NCBI GenBank assembly: GCA_037349105.1 | Contig: JAYJMM010000122.1 | Span: forward strand, 1,736,001 to 1,800,000 | DNA from: Limnomonas spitsbergensis | Lineage: Eukaryota > Chlorophyta > Chlorophyceae > Chlamydomonadales | Reading direction: 5' to 3' | DNA length: 64,000 bases | Part shown: in pieces, positions 44,131 through 55,600 of the stretch | Layout of the letters: each line of letters opens with the position of its first letter | Position numbering within the stretch: position 1 is the first letter of the stretch | Notes under the pieces: generated by a model | Database searches by the model: none | Seen by the model: the letters and a program-made list of their open reading frames with translations, nothing else | Told to the model about the DNA's origin: nothing | Made by a program: the position numbers and the translations under genes

Positions 44131-47100
44131 ACAGGTCCAGGGCGTCTGCGTCAGCCTGCTGCATCATTCCCGGTATTCACTCACAACTCTGCAGATCACG
44201 GCACCACCCTTCTGCTTTCAAACAGGTCCAGGGAGTCTGCGTCAGCCTGCTGCATCATTCCCGGTATTCACTCACAACTCTGCAGATCACGGCACCACCC
44301 TTCTGCTTTCAAACAGGTCCAGGGAGTCTGCGTCAGCCTGCTGCATCATTCCCGGTATTCACTCACAACTCTGCAGATCACGGCACCACCCTTCTGCTTT
44401 CAAACAGGTCCAGGGAGTCCGCGTCAGCCTGCTGCATCATTCCGGTATTCACTCACAACTCTGCAGATCACGGCACCACCCTTCTGCTTTCAAACAGGTC
44501 CAGGGCGTCTGCGTCAGCCTGCTGCATCATTCCGGTATTCACTCACAACTCTGCAGATCACGGCACCACCCTTCTGCTTTCGAACAGGTCCAGGGAGTCC
44601 GCGTCAGCCTGCTGCATCATACCCGGTATTCACTCACAACTCTGCAGATCACGGCACCACCCTTCTGCTTTCGAATGGGTCCAGGGAGTCCGCGTCAGCC
44701 TGCTGCATCATTCCCGGTATTCACTCACAACTCTGCAGATCACGGCACCACCCTTCTGCTTTCAAACAGGTCCAGGGAGTCTGCGTCAGCCTGCTGCATC
44801 ATTCCCGGTATTCACTCACAACTCTGCAGATCACGGCACCACCCTTCTGCTTTCGAACAGGTCCAGGGAGTCTGCGTCAGCCTGCTGCATCATTCCCGGT
44901 ATTCACTCACAACTCTGCAGATCACGGCACCACCCTTCTGCTTTCAAACAGGTCCAGGGATTCTGCGTCAGCCTGCTGCATCATTCCCGGTATTCACTCA
45001 CAACTCTGCAGATCACGGCACCACCCTTCTGCTTTCAAACAGGTCCAGGGAGTCTGCGTCAGCCTGCTGCATCATTCCCGGTATTCACTCACAACTCTGC
45101 AGATCACGGCACCACCCTTCTGCTTTCGAACAGGTCCAGGGAGTCTGCGTCAGCCTGCTGCATCATTCCCGGTATTCACTCACAACTCTGCAGATCACGG
45201 CACCACCCTTCTGCTTTCAAACAGGTCCAGGGAGTCTGCGTCAGCCTGCTGCATCATTCCCGGTATTCACTCACAACTCTGCAGATCACGGCACCACCCT
45301 TCTGCTTTCAAACAGGTCCAGGGAGTCTGCGTCAGCCTGCTGCATCATTCCCGGTATTCACTCACAACTCTGCAGATCACGGCACCACCCTTCTGCTTTC
45401 AAACAGGTCCAGGGAGTCCGCGTCAGCCTGCTGCATCATTCCGGTATTCACTCACAACTCTGCAGATCACGGCACCACCCTTCTGCTTTCGAACAGGTCC
45501 AGGGCGTCTGCGTCAGCCTGCTGCATCATTCCCGGTATTCACTCACAACTCTGCAGATCACGGCACCACCCTTCTGCTTTCGAACAGGTCCAGGGAGTCC
45601 GCGTCAGCCTGCTGCATCATTCCCGGTATTCACTCACAACTCTGCAGATCACGGCACCACCCTTCTGCTTTCGAACAGGTCCAGGGAGTCCGCGTCAGCC
45701 TGCTGCATCATTCCCGGTATTCACTCACAACTCTGCAGATCACGGCACCACCCTTCTGCTTTCAAACAGGTCCAGGGATTCTGCGTCAGCCTGCTGCATC
45801 ATTCCCGGTATTCACTCACAACTCTGCAGATCACGGCACCACCCTTCTGCTTTCAAACAGGTCCAGGGAGTCTGCGTCAGCCTGCTGCATCATTCCCGGT
45901 ATTCACTCACAACTCTGCAGATCACGGCACCACCCTTCTGCTTTCGAACAGGTCCAGGGAGTCTGCGTCAGCCTGCTGCATCATTCCCGGTATTCACTCA
46001 CAACTCTGCAGATCACGGCACCACCCTTCTGCTTTCAAACAGGTCCAGGGAGTCTGCGTCAGCCTGCTGCATCATTCCTGGTATTCACTCACAACTCTGC
46101 AGATCACGGCACCACCCTTCTGCTTTCAAACAGGTCCAGGGCGTCTGCGTCAGCCTGCTGTATCATTCCCGGTATTCACTCACAACTCTGCAGATCACGG
46201 CACCACCCTTCTGCTTTCGAACAGGTCCAGGGAGTCTGCGTCAGCCTGCTGCATCATTCCGGTATTCACTCACAACTCTGCAGATCACGGCACCACCCTT
46301 CTGCTTTCGAACAGGTCCAGGGCGTCTGCGTCAGCCTGCTGCATCATTCCCGGTATTCACTCACAGCTCTGCAGATCACGGCACCACCCTTCTGCTTTCA
46401 AACAGGTCCAGGGCGTCTGCGTCAGCCTGCTGCATCATTCCCGGTATTCACTCACAACTCTGCAGATCACGGCACCACCCTTCTGCTTTCGAACAGGTCC
46501 AGGGCGTCTGCGTCAGCCTGCTGCATCATTCCCGGTATTCACTCACAACTCTGCAGATCACGGCACCACCCTTCTGCTTTCAAACAGGTCCAGGGAGTCT
46601 GCGTCAGCCTGCTGCATCATTCCTGGTATTCACTCACAACTCTGCAGATCACGGCACCACCCTTCTGCTTTCAAACAGGTCCAGGGCGTCTGCGTCAGCC
46701 TGCTGTATCATTCCCGGTATTCACTCACAACTCTGCAGATCACGGCACCACCCTTCTGCTTTCGAACAGGTCCAGGGCGTCTGCGTCAGCCTGCTGCATC
46801 ATTCCCGGTATTCACTCACAACTCTGCAGATCACGGCACCACCCTTCTGCTTTCAAACAGGTCCAGGGAGTCTGCGTCAGCCTGCTGCATCATTCCTGGT
46901 ATTCACTCACAACTCTGCAGATCACGGCACCACCCTTCTGCTTTCAAACAGGTCCAGGGAGTCTGCGTCAGCCTGCTGCATCATTCCCGGTATTCACTCA
47001 CAACTCTGCAGATCACGGCACCACCCTTCTGCTTTCAAACAGGTCCAGGGCGTGTGCGTCAGCCTGCTGCATCATTCCCGGTATTCACTCACAACTCTGC

Positions 47101-49040
47101 AGATCACGGCACCACCCTTCTGCTTTCAAACAGGTCCAGGGCGTCTGCGTCAGCCTGCTGCATCATTCCCGGTATTCACTCACAACTCTGCAGATCACGG
47201 CACCACCCTTCTGCTTTCAAACAGGTCCAGGGATTCTGCGTCAGCCTGCTGCATCATTCCCGGTATTCACTCACAACTCTGCAGATCACGGCACCACCCT
47301 TCTGCTTTCAAACAGGTCCAGGGAGTCTGCGTCAGCCTGCTGCATCATTCCCGGTATTCACTCACAACTCTGCAGATCACGGCACCACCCTTCTGCTTTC
47401 GAACAGGTCCAGGGCGTCTGCGTCAGCCTGCTGCATCATTCCCGGTATTCACTCACAACTCTGCAGATCACGGCACCACCCTTCTGCTTTCAAACAGGTC
47501 CAGGGAGTCTGCGTCAGCCTGCTGCATCATTCCCGGTATTCACTCACAACTCTGCAGATCACGGCACCACCCTTCTGCTTTCAAACAGGTCCAGGGAGTC
47601 TGCGTCAGCCTGCTGCATCATTCCCGGTATTCACTCACAACTCTGCAGATCACGGCACCACCCTTCTGCTTTCAAACAGGTCCAGGGAGTCCGCGTCAGC
47701 CTGCTGCATCATTCCGGTATTCACTCACAACTCTGCAGATCACGGCACCACCCTTCTGCTTTCAAACAGGTCCAGGGCGTCTGCGTCAGCCTGCTGCATC
47801 ATTCCGGTATTCACTCACAACTCTGCAGATCACGGCACCACCCTTCTGCTTTCGAACAGGTCCAGGGAGTCCGCGTCAGCCTGCTGCATCATACCCGGTA
47901 TTCACTCACAACTCTGCAGATCACGGCACCACCCTTCTGCTTTCGAATGGGTCCAGGGAGTCCGCGTCAGCCTGCTGCATCATTCCCGGTATTCACTCAC
48001 AACTCTGCAGATCACGGCACCACCCTTCTGCTTTCAAACAGGTCCAGGGAGTCTGCGTCAGCCTGCTGCATCATTCCCGGTATTCACTCACAACTCTGCA
48101 GATCACGGCACCACCCTTCTGCTTTCGAACAGGTCCAGGGAGTCTGCGTCAGCCTGCTGCATCATTCCCGGTATTCACTCACAACTCTGCAGATCACGGC
48201 ACCACCCTTCTGCTTTCAAACAGGTCCAGGGATTCTGCGTCAGCCTGCTGCATCATTCCCGGTATTCACTCACAACTCTGCAGATCACGGCACCACCCTT
48301 CTGCTTTCAAACAGGTCCAGGGAGTCTGCGTCAGCCTGCTGCATCATTCCCGGTATTCACTCACAACTCTGCAGATCACGGCACCACCCTTCTGCTTTCG
48401 AACAGGTCCAGGGAGTCTGCGTCAGCCTGCTGCATCATTCCCGGTATTCACTCACAACTCTGCAGATCACGGCACCACCCTTCTGCTTTCAAACAGGTCC
48501 AGGGAGTCTGCGTCAGCCTGCTGCATCATTCCCGGTATTCACTCACAACTCTGCAGATCACGGCACCACCCTTCTGCTTTCAAACAGGTCCAGGGAGTCT
48601 GCGTCAGCCTGCTGCATCATTCCCGGTATTCACTCACAACTCTGCAGATCACGGCACCACCCTTCTGCTTTCAAACAGGTCCAGGGAGTCCGCGTCAGCC
48701 TGCTGCATCATTCCGGTATTCACTCACAACTCTGCAGATCACGGCACCACCCTTCTGCTTTCGAACAGGTCCAGGGCGTCTGCGTCAGCCTGCTGCATCA
48801 TTCCCGGTATTCACTCACAACTCTGCAGATCACGGCACCACCCTTCTGCTTTCGAACAGGTCCAGGGAGTCCGCGTCAGCCTGCTGCATCATTCCCGGTA
48901 TTCACTCACAACTCTGCAGATCACGGCACCACCCTTCTGCTTTCGAACAGGTCCAGGGAGTCCGCGTCAGCCTGCTGCATCATTCCCGGTATTCACTCAC
49001 AACTCTGCAGATCACGGCACCACCCTTCTGCTTTCAAACA
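42330..49040 (-). repeat. Higher-order tandem duplication, period 3,272 bp (36 units)
   Basis: GAATGGG recurs at 44,673 and 47,945, GGGATTCTG at 42,505/45,777, 43,960/47,232 and 44,959/48,231, and GCGTGTGCG at 43,778/47,050. The span holds 36 units, four of them 90 bp (near 45,441, 46,260, 47,718 and 47,809), which accounts for 3,272 bp. It overlaps the end of the 5,453-bp block. Confidence 0.8.
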
Positions 49041-52000
49041 GGTCCAGGGCGTCTGCGTCAGCCTGCTGCATCATTCCGGTATTCACTCACAACTCTGCAG
49101 ATCACGGCACCACCCTTCTGCTTTCGAACAGGTCCAGGGAGTCCGCGTCAGCCTGCTGCATCATGCCCGGTATTCACTCACAACTCTGCAGATCACGGCA
49201 CCACCCTTCTGCTTTCGAATGGGTCCAGGGATTCCGCGTCAGCCTGCTGCATCATTCCCGGTATTCACTCACAACTCTGCAGATCACGGCACCACCCTTC
49301 TGCTTTCAAACAGGTCAAGGGAGTCTGCGTCAGCCTGCTGCATCATACCCGGTATTCACTCACAACTCTGCAGATCACGGCACCACCCTTCTGCTTTCAA
49401 ACAGGTCCAGGGCGTCTGCGTCAGCCTGCTGCATCATTCCCGGTATTCACTCACAACTCTGCAGATCACGGCACCACCCTTCTGCTTTCGAACAGGTCCA
49501 GGGCGTCTGCGTCAGCCTGCTGCATCATTCCCGGTATTCACTCACAACTCTGCAGATCACGGCACCACCCTTCTGCTTTCAAACAGGTCCAGGGCGTCTG
49601 CGTCAGCCTGCTGCATCATTCCCGGTATTCACTCACAACTCTGCAGATCACGGCACCACCCTTCTGCTTTCGAACAGGTCCAGGGCGTCTGCGTCAGCCT
49701 GCTGCATCATTCCCGGTATTCACTCACAACTCTGCAGATCACGGCACCACCCTTCTGCTTTCAAACAGGTCCAGGGCGTCTGCGTCAGCCTGCTGCATCA
49801 TCCCCGGTATTCACTCACAACTCTGCAGATCACGGCACCACCCTTCTGCTTTCAAACAGGTCCAGGGAGTCCGCGTCAGCCTGCTGCATCATTCCCGGTA
49901 TTCACTCACAACTCTGCAGATCACGGCACCACCCTTCTGCTTTCAAACAGGTCCAGGGAGTCCGCGTTAGCCTGCTGCATCATTCCCGGTATTCACTCAC
50001 AACTCTGCAGATCACGGCACCACCCTTCTGCTTTCAAACAGGTCCAGGGCGTCTGCGTCAGCCTGCTGCATCATTCCCGGTATTCACTCACAACTCTGCA
50101 GATCACGGCACCACCCTTCTGCTTTCAAACAGGTCCAGGGCGTCTGCGTCAGCCTGCTGCATCATTCCCGGTATTCACTCACAACTCTGCAGATCACGGC
50201 ACCACCCTTCTGCTTTCAAACAGGTCCAGGGAGTCTGCGTCAGCCTGCTGCATCATTCCCGGTATTCACTCACAACTCTGCAGATCACGGCACCACCCTT
50301 CTGCTTTCGAACAGGTCCAGGGAGTCTGCGTCAGCCTGCTGCATCATTCCTGGTATTCACTCACAACTCTGCAGATCACGGCACCACCCTTCTGCTTTCA
50401 AACAGGTCCAGGGAGTCCGCGTCAGCCTGCTGCATCATTCCGGTATTCACTCACAACTCTGCAGATCACGGCACCACCCTTCTGCTTTCAAACAGGTCCA
50501 GGGAGTCTGCGTCAGCCTGCTGCATCATTCCGGTATTCACTCACAACTCTGCAGATCACGGCACCACCCTTCTGCTTTCGAACAGGTCCAGGGCGTCTGC
50601 GTCAGCCTGCTGCATCATTCCCGGTATTCACTCACAACTCTGCAGATCACGGCACCACCCTTCTGCTTTCAAACAGGTCCAGGGCGTCTGCGTCAGCCTG
50701 CTGTATCATTCCCGGTATTCACTCACAACTCTGCAGATCACGGCACCACCCTTCTGCTTTCGAATGGGTCCAGGGCGTCTGCGTCAGCCTGCTGCATCAT
50801 TCCCGGTATTCACTCACAACTCTGCAGATCACGGCACCACCCTTCTGCTTTCAAACAGGTCCAGGGCGTCTGCGTCAGCCTGCTGCATCATTCCTGGTAT
50901 TCACTCACAACTCTGCAGATCACGGCACCACCCTTCTGCTTTCAAACAGGTCCAGGGCGTCTGCGTCAGCCTGCTGTATCATTCCCGGTATTCACTCACA
51001 ACTCTGCAGATCACGGCACCACCCTTCTGCTTTCGAACAGGTCCAGGGCGTCTGCGTCAGCCTGCTGCATCATTCCCGGTATTCACTCACAACTCTGCAG
51101 ATCACGGCACCACCCTTCTGCTTTCGAACAGGTCCAGGGAGTCTGCGTCAGCCTGCTGCATCATTCCTGGTATTCACTCACAACTCTGCAGATCACGGCA
51201 CCACCCTTCTGCTTTCAAACAGGTCCAGGGAGTCTGCGTCAGCCTGCTGCATCATTCCCGGTATTCACTCACAACTCTGCAGATCACGGCACCACCCTTC
51301 TGCTTTCAAACAGGTCCAGGGCGTCTGCGTCAGCCTGCTGCATCATTCCCGGTATTCACTCACAACTCTGCAGATCACGGCACCACCCTTCTGCTTTCAA
51401 ACAGGTCCAGGGCGTCTACGTCAGCCTGCTGCATCATACCCGGTATTCACTCACAACTCTGCAGATCACGGCACCACCCTTCTGCTTTCAAACAGGTCCA
51501 GGGCGTCTGCGTCAGCCTGCTGCATCATGCCCGGTATTCACTCACAACTCTGCAGATCACGGCACCACCCTTCTGCTTTCGAATGGGTCCAGGGAGTCCG
51601 CGTCAGCCTGCTGCATCATTCCCGGTATTCACTCACAACTCTGCAGATCACGGCACCACCCTTCTGCTTTCAAACAGGTCCAGGGCGTCTGCGTCAGCCT
51701 GCTGCATCATTCCTGGTATTCACTCACAACTCTGCAGATCACGGCACCACCCTTCTGCTTTCAAACAGGTCCAGGGCGTCTGCGTCAGCCTGCTGTATCA
51801 TTCCCGGTATTCACTCACAACTCTGCAGATCACGGCACCACCCTTCTGCTTTCGAACAGGTCCAGGGCGTCTGCGTCAGCCTGCTGCATCATTCCCGGTA
51901 TTCACTCACAACTCTGCAGATCACGGCACCACCCTTCTGCTTTCGAACAGGTCCAGGGAGTCTGCGTCAGCCTGCTGCATCATTCCTGGTATTCACTCAC

Positions 52001-52557
52001 AACTCTGCAGATCACGGCACCACCCTTCTGCTTTCAAACAGGTCCAGGGCGTCTGCGTCAGCCTGCTGCATCATTCCCGGTATTCACTCACAACTCTGCA
52101 GATCACGGCACCACCCTTCTGCTTTCAAACAGGTCCAGGGCGTCTGCGTCAGCCTGCTGCATCATTCCCGGTATTCACTCACAACTCTGCAGATCACGGC
52201 ACCACCCTTCTGCTTTCAAACAGGTCCAGGGCGTCTGCGTCAGCCTGCTGCATCATTCCCGGTATTCACTCACAACTCTGCAGATCACGGCACCACCCTT
52301 CTGCTTTCGAATGGGTCCAGGGAGTCCGCGTCAGCCTGCTGCATCATTCCCGGTATTCACTCACAACTCTGCAGATCACGGCACCACCCTTCTGCTTTCG
52401 AACAGGTCCAGGGAGTCTGCGTTAGCTTGCTGCATCATTCCCGGTATTCACTCACAACTCTGCAGATCACGGCACCACCCTTCTGCTTTCAAACAGGTCC
52501 AGGGCGTCTACGTCAGCCTGCTGCATCATACCCGGTATTCACTCACAACTCTGCAGA

Positions 52558-52677
52558 TCACGGCACCACCCTTCTGCTTTCGAACAGGTCCAGGGAGTCC
52601 GCGTCAGCCTGCTCCATCATACCCCTGAACTCATCTATGCCGAGGAGCGCGTGTTGCGGATCCTCATAATGCCCCAC
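52558..52677 (-). CDS. CDPK exon 16 (C-terminus; parent of the array unit)
   Basis: Encodes [20 protein letters not shown], then [19 protein letters not shown] and TGA at 52,558-52,560. The acceptor is [20 protein letters not shown] is the exiting half of a fourth, ligand-poor EF-hand. Nucleotides from about 52,620 downward are the first copy of the 91-bp unit; 52,621-52,677 are unique. It differs from most array units by GAG (Glu) where they have CAG (Gln). Confidence 0.92.
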   Translation of the reverse strand: MGHYEDPQHALLGIDEFRGMMEQADADSLDLFESRRVVP

Positions 52678-55600
52678 CTGCAGGGCAAGGGGAGGCAAGG
52701 GGAATGACGTGACACCTCTGAGCCCTGCTGTTAAAGGCTCTGCCGCGTGGGCACCCAACAGAGAAGTTGAGAGAAGGAATGCTACGGGCAAGGTGAGGCA
52801 AGATGTCAAGGCTGGCACACAAGTCATAACTAAATCCTCATTATGTATATACTTAGCACGCTAGAAAAGGGATCGGCCTTAAAATCCGTTGGTCATCTGC
52901 CCTTTGCTTCAGGAACGTGGTGCTGTTTTGCAGAACGTTTCATCGCTGCAGGTCCAAAGAGCTCGTGCCGCATAATGTGCATCTTTTGATCACTGCAGGT
53001 CTATGTAGAGCTGATGCCGTTCGCTTTCTCTCTACATTTGAAGGTAGCCGATTAATGATGCGCCACATGCGGTGCACAGGGAGGCCGTGTGTCATGCCTC
53101 ACAACTAGGTATAAATCATTCATATCCTGGCTGGACACATTCCGCACAAACAGAACCATCACAAGGGACCCACCTCGCGCCAAGCGGAAGGAATTGAATC
53201 CGGGAAAGGGCAGTCATCTCCATCCTCCCCACACATGGCGTCCTCAAGCTCCTGCATGGGGGAGCCGTATGGTATGTGTGTGTGCCTAGGCAGAGGATAG
53301 ATCTGGATCGATAGGTCATGGCCATATTCCATTATTCCCCACACGTGGAACCCTCCAGCCATATGGTGCCAGGGGGGGGGGATCTTAGACAGTACACACC
53401 CTCCTGACCCACCATGAAAAACTGGATCCACAGGGACCGTAAAGGACTTTATTAAAATGAAGGGGGAGACGGGGTGAAAAGCGGATACCGGTACCCAGAT
53501 TTCGCCGCCACCAGTGTTACTTGTTGCTGCGGCTTTAGTCTAGAGGCTCTGTCCCCTCCTGTACAAGTTTACCTCAGGACCTGTATCTGGGCCTGCCTGC
53601 CCCACCTGCGTTGAGATCAGTCCAGATCCGTCGGTGTCCAGCTCAGCAAAAGCGCGTCGAGTCCAATCCTTCCAATGTGGCATGCTCTGCACCTGGTCCC
53701 AGTCCAACATGGCAGCCCTGATAAAGGATTTGAAATAGGGGATAGAACAGTTGGAGAGGGGGGGCTGGCTAACAGAAAATGCCTGCCAATTGTTCAGAAT
53801 GAGAAGCATACTGTTGAGGGTTCAGGGGCTGATGCGAGTCACCTCCTCCACACACATAGAGGAAAGGTAGGTGGCACATTGCCAAGCTTTGGTGAGTGTT
53901 CCAAGTGATGAATTCATTAATCTTGGGGTCCAAACTCGCAGAGAAAGTGTTTCGGGCTGACGGACGCACAGATCTTGCCCTGATAATATATATGAATTAC
54001 GCGCCCCCCCCCTGTTCCCCCTTTTAAACACACTCAAATGCTTCCACTCCTATTTCCACTCACAGCCACTCAAACACGTCCACCTCCCCTGTCTGCTCGT
54101 ACGCAAGGAAGCCGTTGAGCAGAGTCTCTATCTCAGGCCGAGACAGGTCGAAGCGGCCACTGCCCAGCAACTTCGCCACTCTGCGAGCAGACAGCTTCCC
54201 TCCAGCTTCCGGCAGTTTTGAACCAGCTTCCGGGAGCTTCCGGCTGGTTTTCACCTGGGGTAGCAGCTCATCAAAGAGCAGATCCTGAGGGCCGGATGGG
54301 AGGGAAGACAGGAAAAGTCAAGTCTAGCAAAACTCACCAACTTCACCACGTGTTGGCTCATGATTTTAAATCAGCGGACGCTGATTACCAACAGATCGGA
54401 CTGGCCAAGCTGAGTGCTGACGGTCTAATTAGTAGCGTTCAATTAAATGCACACCATGCCATCGTCGGGAGGCGGCCGTGCGGCCACCCCTGAGCAGATT
54501 GAGATGTCACCTTGACCAAATTATGGTCTGTGGCCTAAATCAACATTGCTGGCTGCACCAAGCCCAGCCAGATGCAGGCCAGCTTGTAGCTGATATATAG
54601 CTGAAGCACCCTAAATAAGTGTTAGTAATGGCAGGGACTACTTGCATGTCGTTCATGCCGTAGCTGCTGCAGGGATCTGTGAGTATGATGAACGAAATGG
54701 AACTAGGCCCCTGCAGGCGCAAGTGTCTAGGAAAGAGAGCAGATCAAGGCCAAGGCACACATTTGTTCCAATGCCGGCTGATGGCTGGCGCATAGGCATA
54801 TACAGTAATTCTAAATTGCCTTCCCTTGTGTTTGTTAATTTTGAGGGTAGGCTATCCAAATTTACAGTATACTATGTCTGCCCCTTTGTGCACTTATTTA
54901 GAGTATACAGCACAAACAGTACACAACCTTTATTTTCAAGGTTTAGGACCCCAAATGGATAGGTCTGGGGATGGAGTTCATGATATTGAGTGAAGGGGAA
55001 TCCTCCCTGGATAGTTGAATTGCCCATGGCTTCTCAGCACCTACCACTTAGTAGCCAGGGTCTGGGTCTAGGGATGGAGTTCATGATGCCAGTACAGGGT
55101 GAAGGGGAACACTACCTGGATATTTGAATTAACTTCTGGCTTCTCTGCTGCTACCATGCAGTTAAGGGGAATCCTACCTGGATGTTTGAAATAGTCTCCG
55201 GCTTCTCGGCAGCTACCATCTCGGCAATCCTCCTTAACACCACTTTCTTCAGCCGCGGGTAACTTCCATACCTGATGGGGGAAATGGGGAGGGGGGGTAT
55301 GAAATATATGAAGAGGCCAAGGGTTAGATCTAGGGATGGACCGTTCTCCCATGCATGGACCCCATGCATTCTCTCCATGTAATCCTACCATGCACCCACC
55401 CAGCCCATGCATCACCCACATGCATTGCCCCATACCCCCCCCCCCCCCCCCTACACACACACCCCATGCACACACCCCATGCACTCCCCCCCCCTGCCAG
55501 CTCACCTCTGCATTCTTTGCACCAGGGTGTCACTGAGCATGCAGGGTGCATCCTCCTCCATCGACCCTGACTCAGAAGACGTGGAGGACCAGTACTGAAC

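Larger units (their letters stand above)
1..52620 (-). repeat. 91-bp tandem megasatellite derived from the last exon of the adjacent CDPK gene
   Basis: About 578 head-to-tail units fill the region without a spacer. Most are 91 bp; a recurrent class is 90 bp because one C is lost (CATTCCGG instead of CATTCCCGG). On the minus strand each unit holds 66 nt homologous to the end of the kinase CDS (GMMQQADADS, then [11 protein letters not shown], then TGA), followed by 19 nt (TCTGCAGAGTTGTGAGTGA) and 6 nt (ATACCG) before the next copy. Each unit contains CTGCAG. Recurring variants are CAAACAG/CGAACAG, GGGAGTC/GGGCGTC/GGGATTC, TCTGCG/TCCGCG/TCTACG/TGTGCG, CTGCATC/CTGTATC and CATTCCC/CATACCC/CATGCCC. 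The left end lies outside the window; the right end passes into unique exon sequence at about 52,621. Confidence 0.97.

Noticed and set aside
1..52620. CRISPR-like or spacer-containing repeat array
   Set aside because: Units are directly contiguous with no unique spacers, and the unit is an exon copy in a eukaryotic gene.
1..52620. Ordinary centromeric or subtelomeric satellite
   Set aside because: Higher-order structure is compatible, but the unit's homology and continuity with CDPK exon 16 explain its origin better. Chromosomal position cannot be told from this window.
684..52669. Very long plus-strand open frames (up to 9,271 codons) over the array
   Set aside because: They follow from a stop-free 91-bp unit read through rotating frames, overlap one another in all frames, are antisense to the unit's coding origin and have no gene signals.
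53445..53460. AATAAAG on the minus strand as a kinase poly(A) signal
   Set aside because: It lies in intron 14, upstream of two exons needed for the EF-hand and C-terminus.
54642..54962. 106-codon plus-strand frame in intron 12
   Set aside because: It begins at TTG rather than ATG, lies in an intron on the opposite strand and has no recognisable domain.
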